Assembly (NCBI RefSeq): GCF_035967765.1
Contig: NZ_JAYWIT010000011.1
DNA length: 64,000 nt
Source: Conexibacter stalactiti
GTDB taxonomy: Bacteria; Actinomycetota; Thermoleophilia; Solirubrobacterales; Solirubrobacteraceae
Direction: 5' to 3' (one strand)
Below the pieces are notes generated by a model. The model saw nothing but the letters and a program-made list of their open reading frames with translations. It made no database searches and was not told the DNA's origin. Shown in pieces: positions 56,745 through 63,515 of this stretch. The first letter of the stretch is position 1. Every line of letters starts with the position of its first letter. Position numbers and translations under genes: made by a program.

Positions 56745-58235
56745 ATGGAGCAGACGACCACTGCGGCGGCGGTCCGCGACGCGCAGGAGGCGCACGTGAC
56801 GTTCGAGCACGTGATCGGCGGGGCGTCGGTCGCGTCGGCCGACGGTGCCGTCTTCGAGACGGCCGACCCGCACACCGGCGCCGTCTACGGCACGGTCGCG
56901 CGCGGCGGCGAGGAGGATGTCGCGCGCGCTGTCGCGGCGGCGCGCTCGGCCTTCGACGACGGCCCCTGGCCGCGCTTGAGCACGAGAGAGCGGCGGCTGC
57001 TGCTCAACCGCCTCGCCGACCGGATCGAGCAGGAGGGCGACGCGCTCGCCGCGGCCGAGAGCCGCGACATGGGCAAGCCGATCTCCGAGTCGCGCGGCCA
57101 CGACGTGCCGCGCGCCGCGTACAACTTCCGCTTCTTCGCCGACTTCCAGGACCACGCCGCCTCGGAGTCGTTCCCGATGAGCGGCTTCCACAGCTACGCG
57201 CGCCACGAGCCGGTCGGCGTCGCTGGCGCGATCTCGCCGTGGAACTTCCCGCTGATGCTCGCGAGCTGGAAGGTCGCGCCGGCGCTCGCGTTCGGCAACA
57301 CCGTCGTGCTGAAGCCAGCGGAGCAGTCGCCGGCGACCGCGACGATGCTCGGCCGGATCGCCGCCGAGGTGCTGCCCGAGGGCGTCCTCAACGTCGTCCA
57401 CGGCTTCGGCCCCGGCGAGGCCGGCGAGGCGCTCGTCAGACACCCCGACGTGCAGCTGCTGACGTTCACCGGCGAGACGACGACCGGCCAGGCGATCATG
57501 CAGACGGCGGCGCCGACGCTGAAGCGGCTGTCGCTGGAGCTGGGCGGCAAGTCGCCCAACCTCGTCTTCGCCGACGCCGACCTCGACGCCGCCGTCGCCG
57601 GCACGATCCGCGGCATCTTCAGCAACCAGGGCGAGGTCTGCCTCGCCGGCTCGCGGCTGCTGGTCGAGCGCGCCGTCTACGACGAGTTCCTCGCGCGGCT
57701 GGTCGCGGCGGCCGAGCGGCTGCCGATCGGCCCGCCGCTGGAGGAGACGACGAAGGTCGGCCCGCTCGTCAGCCACGAGCACCGCGAGCGCGTCGAGGGC
57801 TACGTCGCGATCGCCGCCGAGGACGGCGGCCGCGTGCTGACCGGCGGCAGCCGCCCCGACGATCCGGCGCTCGCCGCCGGCGCCTATCTGCGCCCGACGG
57901 TGATCGCCGACCTGCCGCGCGGCTCGCGCTGCGTGCGCGAGGAGATCTTCGGCCCGGTGCTGGTCGTCGCGCCGTTCGACGACGAGGCGGAGGCGATCCG
58001 CGTCGCCAACGACACCCCGTACGGGCTCGCGGCGATGCTGTGGACGCAGGACCTCAGACGGGCCCACCGCGTCGGCGCCGCGCTCGACGTCGGCACCGTG
58101 TGGGTCAACTGCTTCTTCGTGCGTGACCTGCGCGCGCCGTTCGGCGGGGCGAAGGGCTCGGGGATGGGCCGCGAGGGCGGCTACTACTCACGCGAGTTCT
58201 TCACCGAGGCGAAGACGATCACGATGGCGTTGTAG
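56745..58235 (+). CDS. Aldehyde dehydrogenase (hydroxy-/aminomuconic semialdehyde dehydrogenase type)
   Basis: 496 residues from ATG 56745 (AAGGAG at 56734-56739, 5 nt spacing); in-frame ATG 56730 and GTG 56715 are earlier alternatives. NAD-site ISPWNFPLMLASWKVAPALAFGN, TGETTTGQAI, the general-base Glu in LELGGKSPNLVF and nucleophile Cys in NQGEVCLAGSRLLVE are intact. The C-terminal PFGGAKGSGMGREGGYYSREFFTEAKTI region fits the HMSD/AMSD group. It oxidises the ring-cleavage semialdehyde to the muconate, the oxalocrotonate branch of meta-cleavage. Confidence 0.92.
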   Translation: MEQTTTAAAVRDAQEAHVTFEHVIGGASVASADGAVFETADPHTGAVYGTVARGGEEDVARAVAAARSAFDDGPWPRLSTRERRLLLNRLADRIEQEGDALAAAESRDMGKPISESRGHDVPRAAYNFRFFADFQDHAASESFPMSGFHSYARHEPVGVAGAISPWNFPLMLASWKVAPALAFGNTVVLKPAEQSPATATMLGRIAAEVLPEGVLNVVHGFGPGEAGEALVRHPDVQLLTFTGETTTGQAIMQTAAPTLKRLSLELGGKSPNLVFADADLDAAVAGTIRGIFSNQGEVCLAGSRLLVERAVYDEFLARLVAAAERLPIGPPLEETTKVGPLVSHEHRERVEGYVAIAAEDGGRVLTGGSRPDDPALAAGAYLRPTVIADLPRGSRCVREEIFGPVLVVAPFDDEAEAIRVANDTPYGLAAMLWTQDLRRAHRVGAALDVGTVWVNCFFVRDLRAPFGGAKGSGMGREGGYYSREFFTEAKTITMAL

Positions 58236-58251
58236 GCGCCTCTCGCTGCGG

Positions 58252-59265
58252 ATGCGGATCGACGCCCACGCCCACCTGATGCCGCCGGCGGCGCTCGACG
58301 CGCCGCCGGTCGGCCTGCGCCCCTGGGCGACGGCCGTGCCCGACGAGGCCGGCGTGACGGTCGACGGGCGCGCCTGGAGAGGGCGCGGCGCGGCCGCCGC
58401 GCTGCGCTCGCTGGAGGCGCAGCGGGCCTTCCAGACCGAGCATGCGATCGACCTGTCGGTGCTCGCGCCGTGGGTCGACATGGTCAAGGGGCCGCGCGAG
58501 CCGGCGCTGCAGGCGCGCTGGTGCGCGGTGATCAACGGCGCGCTCGGCGCCGCGGTCGCCGGCGCGCCGGAGTTCGCGTGGCTGGCGGCGCTGCCCGACC
58601 TCGACGGCGGCGCGGCAGCCGCAGCGCTGGAGGAGGCGGTCGCGGCCGGCGCGGTCGGCGCGATGCTCGCCGCGACGAGCGACGCAGGCACGCTCGCGCG
58701 GCCGGCGCTCGACCCGCTGTGGGCGGCCGCCGAGCGGCTCGGCGCGCCGCTGTTCGTCCATCCCGGCGAGTACGAGCCGGCGCCGCAGCTGCGCGCCGGC
58801 TTCATGGTCAACCTCGTCGGCAACCCGGCCGACACGACGCTCGCCGCCGCGACGTTGCTGCAGGCCGACGTGCCGTCGCGCTTCCCGTCGCTGCAGGTGA
58901 TCCTCGCCCACGGCGGCGGCTTCCTGCCGTGGCAGGCGCACCGGATCGCGACCGGCTTCGCGCGCAGAGCGGAGCTGGAGGGCGTCTCGCGGCTGGCGCC
59001 CGAGGACTTCCTGCGCTGGTTCCTCTACGACACGGTCCTGTTCGACGCCGACGCCTGCGCGCGGTTGATCGACCGCGTCGGCGACGACCGCGTGCTGGCC
59101 GGCACCGACGCGCCCTTCCTGATGCGCGACGCGATCCCGTTCGCGGCGCCCGAGTCGCTCGGCCTTGGCGCGGAGGCGCTCGCACGTGTGCTCGGCGGCA
59201 ACGCCGTGCGCGTCTTCGGCCTGCACGACCGTCAGCGCTCGCATTGCACCACCGACCTGGACTAG
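58252..59265 (+). CDS. Amidohydrolase-family decarboxylase (ACMSD-like)
   Basis: 337 residues from ATG 58252. Metal ligands of the ACMSD/gamma-resorcylate decarboxylase family are visible: DAHAHLMPP (HxH at the start), LFVHPGEYEP (His), VILAHGGGFLPWQAHRI (His) and LAGTDAPFLM (Asp). Such enzymes decarboxylate carboxymuconate semialdehydes. Here it would strip a carboxyl group from the ring-opened product before the semialdehyde dehydrogenase acts, which implies the dioxygenase substrate carries a carboxylate. It is 16 bp after the dehydrogenase gene. Confidence 0.88.
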   Translation: MRIDAHAHLMPPAALDAPPVGLRPWATAVPDEAGVTVDGRAWRGRGAAAALRSLEAQRAFQTEHAIDLSVLAPWVDMVKGPREPALQARWCAVINGALGAAVAGAPEFAWLAALPDLDGGAAAAALEEAVAAGAVGAMLAATSDAGTLARPALDPLWAAAERLGAPLFVHPGEYEPAPQLRAGFMVNLVGNPADTTLAAATLLQADVPSRFPSLQVILAHGGGFLPWQAHRIATGFARRAELEGVSRLAPEDFLRWFLYDTVLFDADACARLIDRVGDDRVLAGTDAPFLMRDAIPFAAPESLGLGAEALARVLGGNAVRVFGLHDRQRSHCTTDLD

Positions 59266-59280
59266 ATTGGGGAACGGCAC

Positions 59281-59997
59281 ATGACCTCAAGCGACCTCAC
59301 CGCTCCCCGCATCTCCCGCGCCGAGATGCTCGCGCGCCAGCTGGAGCAGGACATCCTCGACTCGTCGCTGCCGCCCGGCCACCGGCTCGGCACGAAGGAG
59401 GACCTGCGCACGCGCTTCCGTGTCGCGGTCGGAACGGTCAACGAGGCGATCCGCTCGCTGGAGATGCGCGGCCTCGTCGAGGCGCGGCCGGGGCCGGGCG
59501 GCGGCGTCTTCGTCGCGACGCCCTCGCCGCACGTCCGCCTCAGCCACTTCACGCTCGGCTTCCGCAACGGCGGCGCGAGCTTCGCCGACTGCCTCGCCGT
59601 GCGCAACTCGCTGGAGCTGCTGGTCGCGACCGAAGCGGCCCGCTACGCGACCGACGACGACCTCGCCGAGCTGCGCGAGATCGTCGCCTCGATGGCCGAC
59701 GACACCGACGACCCGCGCGCCTTCCTGCGGCGCAACTGGACGATGCACCGGCGGATGGCCGAGGTCTCGCCCAACAGCCTGCTGACGGGGATCTACAGCG
59801 CGCTGCTCGACATCGTCGAGAACGAGCTCGACAACGTCGAGCTGGACGCGACCTTCGACGTGAGAGCGTCGATCGAGGTCCACCGCGAGCTGGTCGACGC
59901 GGTCGAGTCGCGCGACGCGACGAGGATCGCGGAGGCCGTCCGCCGCCACGAGCCGACGACCGAGACGGCGCCGAGCGGCCCGATCGCGCCGGTCTGA
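59281..59997 (+). CDS. GntR-family transcriptional regulator (FadR/FCD type)
   Basis: 238 residues. The GntR winged helix spans ~14-80: AEMLARQLEQDILDSSLPPGHRLGTKEDLRTRFRVAVGTVNEAIRSLEMRGLVEARPGPGGGVFV split by the usual wing. The FCD ligand domain (~95-230) includes CLAVRNSLELLVATEAARY and SIEVHRELVDAVESRDATRI, with acidic/His metal-site residues. It is the last gene of the catabolic cluster, so it is the probable repressor, responding to a pathway acid and acting at AT-rich sites near 45704-45736 and 52999-53021. Confidence 0.92.
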   Translation: MTSSDLTAPRISRAEMLARQLEQDILDSSLPPGHRLGTKEDLRTRFRVAVGTVNEAIRSLEMRGLVEARPGPGGGVFVATPSPHVRLSHFTLGFRNGGASFADCLAVRNSLELLVATEAARYATDDDLAELREIVASMADDTDDPRAFLRRNWTMHRRMAEVSPNSLLTGIYSALLDIVENELDNVELDATFDVRASIEVHRELVDAVESRDATRIAEAVRRHEPTTETAPSGPIAPV

Positions 59998-59998
59998 G

Positions 59999-60613
59999 TC
60001 AGCGCTGCGCCGGGTGCGGCTCCCGCCGCATCAGCCACACGCGCGGCCCGCCGTCAGGCATCTCCAGCTCGGTCGTGACGGCGAAGCCGAGCCGCTCGTA
60101 GAGGCCGACGTTCGAGGCCGTCGAGGTGTCGAGCACGGCCGCGTCGCCGCGCGCGTCGAGGTCGGCGAGCGCGGGCTCCAGCACGCGCCGGCCCAGTCCC
60201 TCTCCCTGTCGTCCGGGAACGACCCCGACGGCGGCGAGCACCCAGTGGTCCTCGCTCGGCGTGTGCGGCGCGAGCAGCTCGATCCCGGTCGCCACGTTGC
60301 CGAGCCGGTCGCCGCTCAGCTGCGCGACCCGCAGCGCCAGCCCCTCGCGTTCGAACAGCTCGTCCTGCGCCGCGGCGGTGCGGCTCGACGTCCACGCCGC
60401 GACGGCGCTGGCGTCGTCGCTGACCCACACCTGCCCCAGCTCCAGCGCCACGCGCAGGTAGATCGCGTACAGCCCCTCGAGCCGGTCGAGATGGTCGCGT
60501 TCGTCGACGACCCAGCGCGTCCACGGATAGTCGGCGAAGGCGAGCGCGAGCGCGGCCGCCGCCCACGGCAGGTCGTCGGGCACGGCGCGACGGATCTCGG
60601 GCTGAGGTGGCAC
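59999..60613 (-). CDS. GNAT-family N-acetyltransferase
   Basis: 204 residues from GTG 60613. The acetyl-CoA site is VGVVPGRQGEGLGRRVLEPAL (motif A, Q/R-x-x-G-x-G), followed by AVLDTSTASNVGLYERLGFAVTTEL (motif B). The N-terminal half (AALALAFADYPWTRWVVDERDHLDRL) resembles actinobacterial GNATs acting on small molecules. It is convergent with the GntR gene and downstream of the DUF4143 ATPase on the same strand. Confidence 0.88.
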   Translation of the reverse strand: MPPQPEIRRAVPDDLPWAAAALALAFADYPWTRWVVDERDHLDRLEGLYAIYLRVALELGQVWVSDDASAVAAWTSSRTAAAQDELFEREGLALRVAQLSGDRLGNVATGIELLAPHTPSEDHWVLAAVGVVPGRQGEGLGRRVLEPALADLDARGDAAVLDTSTASNVGLYERLGFAVTTELEMPDGGPRVWLMRREPHPAQR

Positions 60614-60635
60614 GGGCGCGTTCGAGGATTGCAGG

Positions 60636-61916
60636 TCAGGGGCCGAGCAGGGCGGCTGGAACGACGGCGATGCCGTCGGCGCGACGGTACGCCTCTGGGC
60701 CGGTCGTGACGATCACGGCGTCGAGCAGGTCGTCGCCGAGCTGTCGCGCGAGCCATCTCAGGTGGGTCGTGTCGTGGTCGCGCACATCGCGTGTCAGCTT
60801 CACCTCGACGGCGACGACGCGACCGTCAGCGCGCTCCATGATCAGGTCGACCTCGCGTCTGCCACCGGCGGTGCGCAGGTGCTTCACCGACGCCTCGGCC
60901 GCCTGCGCGTAGGTGCGCAGCGACAGCGTCACGAGCGACTCGAACAGCGTCCCGGCGAGCGTCCCGTCGCGGGGGATCAGCGGCCCCGCGTCGCGGCCGT
61001 CGAGCAGCGCGTCGCCGTCGATCCCGAGCAGGCGCGCGGCGAGCGCGGGGTCGGCGAGCTGGTGCTTGGGCGGCGATGCGATTCGCGCGATGCGGTTGCG
61101 CGTCGGCAGCCACGCCGGGACCGGGTCGACGATCCACAGTCGTTCGAGCACGTCGCGGTAGGGGATCGTCGTCGTCTTCGCCGGCTTCTCGCCGTGGCCG
61201 CTGGTAGCGGCGTCGCGGATCGTCTCGAAAGAGGCGGTCGTCGAGGAGGCGGCGGCGTACGCGACCATCCAGCGCCGCAGCGCCGCCGGATCGCGCAGCG
61301 TGTGGCCCAGCTCCTCGAAGTCGCGGTCGACGATCCGCAGCAGGTAGCCGTCGAGCTGGGCCCGCAGCGCACGGCCCGAGAGCGAGCGCAGTCCGGGAAA
61401 GCCGGAGGCGACGATCTCCTGCACATAGTCGGCGAGCGTCAGCGCGGTCGCGCCGGTGATCGTGGGCCGGTTCCCGGAGAGGAGATCGGCGATGCCGACG
61501 GTCGGCGCCGGCAGTCCGCGCTCCGCGAGCGACAGCGGCCGCATCCGCAGGCTGACGATCCGGGCTGCGCCGGAATGCGAGCCGAGGTCATTTGGCTGAG
61601 AGGAACCGGTCAGCAGATAGCTGCCCGGCGCGGCGCCGCGGTCGACCGCGCGGCGGACGAGGTCCCACGACTCAGGCAGGTACTGCCACTCGTCGATGAG
61701 GACCGGGACGGGGCCGTCGAGCAGGCGACCGGGATCGGCGACCGCGACGTTGTACTGCGCCGGATCGTCGAGCTCCCGCGCCGTCTCGGCGCGCTGGAAC
61801 GCAGTCGCGGTCTTGCCGACGCCTTTCGCTCCTTCGAGCGCGATCGCGGCGATCTCGGGCAGCAGCTCATCGAGCTCACGGTCGACGACGCGGGCGGCGT
61901 AAGTCCGGTCTCTCAT
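60636..61916 (-). CDS. AAA-family ATPase with DUF4143 domain
   Basis: 426 residues. The N-terminal ATPase (AAA_14) has Walker A EGAKGVGKTATAFQRAE and Walker B VPVLIDEWQYLP, then a sensor segment GSYLLTGSSQPND. The C-terminal DUF4143 half carries GTLFESLVTLSLRTYAQ and the nuclease-like RREVDLIMERADGRVVAVEVKL (D-x-x-x-E-x-K). The family is widespread, poorly characterised and sometimes linked to defence or mobile DNA. The start follows a TAGCCT box by 6 nt (leaderless) and three 23-bp-spaced repeats. Confidence 0.9.
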   Translation of the reverse strand: MRDRTYAARVVDRELDELLPEIAAIALEGAKGVGKTATAFQRAETARELDDPAQYNVAVADPGRLLDGPVPVLIDEWQYLPESWDLVRRAVDRGAAPGSYLLTGSSQPNDLGSHSGAARIVSLRMRPLSLAERGLPAPTVGIADLLSGNRPTITGATALTLADYVQEIVASGFPGLRSLSGRALRAQLDGYLLRIVDRDFEELGHTLRDPAALRRWMVAYAAASSTTASFETIRDAATSGHGEKPAKTTTIPYRDVLERLWIVDPVPAWLPTRNRIARIASPPKHQLADPALAARLLGIDGDALLDGRDAGPLIPRDGTLAGTLFESLVTLSLRTYAQAAEASVKHLRTAGGRREVDLIMERADGRVVAVEVKLTRDVRDHDTTHLRWLARQLGDDLLDAVIVTTGPEAYRRADGIAVVPAALLGP

Positions 61917-61925
61917 CGCCCTAGG

Positions 61926-61986
61926 CTACCGTTATGCACGGTTCTACGCTCCCGTTATGCACGCCTCTAGACTACCGTTATGCACG
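61926..61986. repeat. Three 15-bp direct repeats with 23-bp period upstream of the DUF4143 gene
   Basis: Copies CTACCGTTATGCACG at 61926-61940, CTCCCGTTATGCACG at 61949-61963 and CTACCGTTATGCACG at 61972-61986. Start-to-start spacing is exactly 23 bp twice. Each core CCGTTATGCACGG has inverted CCGT/ACGG ends in two of the copies. The first copy overlaps the -10-like box of the ATPase gene (61923-61928, minus strand), so these are probably operators or iterons controlling it. Confidence 0.7.
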
Positions 61987-62017
61987 GTGAGTGGTTGGCG
62001 GGCGGGTTCAGTTGTGG

Positions 62018-62368
62018 TCAGCCGCCAGCGAGGACGGCGTCGAAGCCGTCGGCCCGCAGGACCTCCATGACGGCGTCGCGGTGGTCGCCCTGCAGCTCGA
62101 TCACGCCGTCCTTCGCGGAGCCGCCGACGCCGCAGCGCTTCTTCAGGCGGCCGGCCAGCTCGCGCAGGCCGTCGTCGCCGAGCGGGACGTTGGTGATCGT
62201 CGTGACGGTCTTGCCGCGCCGGCCGGAGGTCTCGCGGCGGACCTTGACGCGGCCGCCGCCCTGCGCGGGCGGCGGCGTCTGCGACGAGTCGGGGCGGGCC
62301 TTGCGGAGGTCGCCGCCGCTGCTGGACCAGACGACGGCGGAGTCACGGTTGGCGGCACGCTTGGGCAT
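62018..62368 (-). CDS. yciH: SUI1/eIF1-like translation factor YciH
   Basis: 116 residues. An N-terminal low-complexity tail (SSSGGDLRKARPDSSQTPPPAQGGG) precedes the SUI1 domain: VRRETSGRRGKTVTTITNVPLG, LAGRLKKRCGVGGSAKDGVIELQGDHRD. This matches bacterial YciH, a stress-linked relative of eIF1 that influences start-codon fidelity. It is a single gene upstream (in genome order) of the repeats and downstream of a small secreted protein gene on the same strand. Confidence 0.92.
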   Translation of the reverse strand: MPKRAANRDSAVVWSSSGGDLRKARPDSSQTPPPAQGGGRVKVRRETSGRRGKTVTTITNVPLGDDGLRELAGRLKKRCGVGGSAKDGVIELQGDHRDAVMEVLRADGFDAVLAGG

Positions 62369-62378
62369 GCCGGAAACG

Positions 62379-62708
62379 CTAGCGAAGCAGCTGCAGGCCC
62401 GGCAGGGCGCGGCCGCCGGCGCCGCGGATCGCCTGCGAGGCGTGCGAGCACTTTCTCGTCGTTCTGCCGCCCTCGACCTGACAGGCGATCCCGTCGGTGC
62501 AGGCGTACTCGATCCCGCCGGCTCTGCCGGTCGAGCCGCTTCTTATCGGGTTGCCGCCGGGCAGCTTGCAGTCCTTCGGCTTCGGTGTGTCGAGGATCGG
62601 TCTGGCGAGCGAGGCGGCTGGCAGCGACGCGGCGGCGCCGCCGACGCCGAGCGCGACGACGGCGGTCAGCGCGGTGCGGCGGGCGGTGGTGGCGAGCGAG
62701 ACGAACAT
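62379..62708 (-). CDS. Small secreted cysteine-containing protein
   Basis: 109 residues from ATG 62708, with AAGGAG 8-9 nt upstream; the frame is open further upstream, but only this start has a ribosome site and begins a signal peptide (FVSLATTARRTALTAVVALGVGGAAASLPAASLA). The mature part has four cysteines (DCKLPGG, YACTDGIACQVEGG, RKCSHASQA), likely two disulfides. No family recognised. It lies 10 bp before the yciH start and may be co-transcribed with it. Confidence 0.7.
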   Translation of the reverse strand: MFVSLATTARRTALTAVVALGVGGAAASLPAASLARPILDTPKPKDCKLPGGNPIRSGSTGRAGGIEYACTDGIACQVEGGRTTRKCSHASQAIRGAGGRALPGLQLLR

Positions 62709-62877
62709 GGCGGGCTCCTTGCTGGAAGCGGTGGAAGCGATGGATCGATCCTGCTCCCACGCGCGCCGCCGGTCTGTCAACGGCGCGACAGTTCCTGTGT
62801 CGAACACCTCGGGCGAGCCGCTATCGAAATGGCAGATCCCATCTATCTGTTGTTGACCTCGTCGCTATCTTGGAGTG
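62709..62877. other. Intergenic region between secreted-protein and VapBC genes
   Basis: A 169-bp divergent gap. It contains AAGGAG on the minus strand for the secreted protein and, toward vapB, the AT-richer tract around 62838-62870 (CATCTATCTGTTGTTGACC, CTATCT). TTGACC at 62853-62858 may be part of the vapB promoter, but no -10 at proper spacing is clear. Confidence 0.35.
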
Positions 62878-63090
62878 ATGGCCGTCAGCCCCCGCCGCAA
62901 GACGTCGTTCGAGGTCGACTTCGCGAAGGTCGAGGCGGCCCGCGACATACTCGGGACGAGATCGCTGACGGACACCGTCGACGCGGCGCTCGAAGAAGTG
63001 ATCAGAGTGCGGCAGCGTCGCCAGTTGGTCGAGCTGTTGTTCGAGCCTGGAGCGCTCGATCCCGACGCGACCGCCGACGCCTGGCGCTGA
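62878..63090 (+). CDS. VapB-like antitoxin
   Basis: 70 residues from ATG 62878 (GTG 62875 is also possible). The N-terminal ribbon-helix-helix-like part is RRKTSFEVDFAKVEAARDILGTRSLTDTVDAALEEVI, the pattern of VapB antitoxins paired with PIN toxins. The C-terminal half (LVELLFEPGALDPDATADAWR) is the usual toxin-wrapping tail. It is 8 bp upstream of the PIN-domain gene. It should repress its own promoter together with VapC. Confidence 0.85.
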   Translation: MAVSPRRKTSFEVDFAKVEAARDILGTRSLTDTVDAALEEVIRVRQRRQLVELLFEPGALDPDATADAWR

Positions 63091-63098
63091 GTCGGGGC

Positions 63099-63515
63099 GT
63101 GGCCACGTTCCTGGCGGACAAGAGCGCGCTCTCGCGCGGGGACACGCGTCCGCAGGTCCGCGCTGTGATCGAGCCGCTGCTCGTCGCCGGCGAGATCGCG
63201 ACATGCGGCGTCGTCGACCTCGAACTGCTCTACAGCGCCGTCAGCCCGGGCGCATACGCGCGGCTGGTGACCGGCCTGCGGGCACTGCCGCGCATCGAGC
63301 TGACCGAGGCGATCTTCGATCGGGCGCTCGACGTGCAGAGCCGTCTCGCGCGGCGCTCGCAGCATCGCGCCGTCTCGTTGCCGGATCTGATCGTCGCGGC
63401 GTGCGCTGAGAGCGCCGGCCTCACTGTCCTGCACTACGACGCCGACTTCGATCGCATCGCCGCGATCACGAGACAACCGGTCCGGTGGGTGCTGCCGCGC
63501 GGCAGCGTGTCGTGA
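63099..63515 (+). CDS. VapC-like PIN-domain ribonuclease toxin
   Basis: 138 residues from GTG 63099. PIN-domain acidic residues are in place: Asp in TFLADKSALSR, Glu in GVVDLELLYSA, Asp in SLPDLIVAACAESAG and Asp in VLHYDADFDRIA. DKSAL replaces the commoner DTSAL and is frequent in actinobacterial VapC. It would cleave RNA (often tRNA or rRNA) in a Mg2+-dependent manner when free of VapB. Its stop overlaps the next start (GTGA at 63512). Confidence 0.9.
   Translation: MATFLADKSALSRGDTRPQVRAVIEPLLVAGEIATCGVVDLELLYSAVSPGAYARLVTGLRALPRIELTEAIFDRALDVQSRLARRSQHRAVSLPDLIVAACAESAGLTVLHYDADFDRIAAITRQPVRWVLPRGSVS

Noticed and set aside
61926..61986. The 23-bp-spaced repeats as a small CRISPR array
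   Set aside because: Spacers would be only 8 bp, three copies only, no cas genes; spacing fits operators or iterons.
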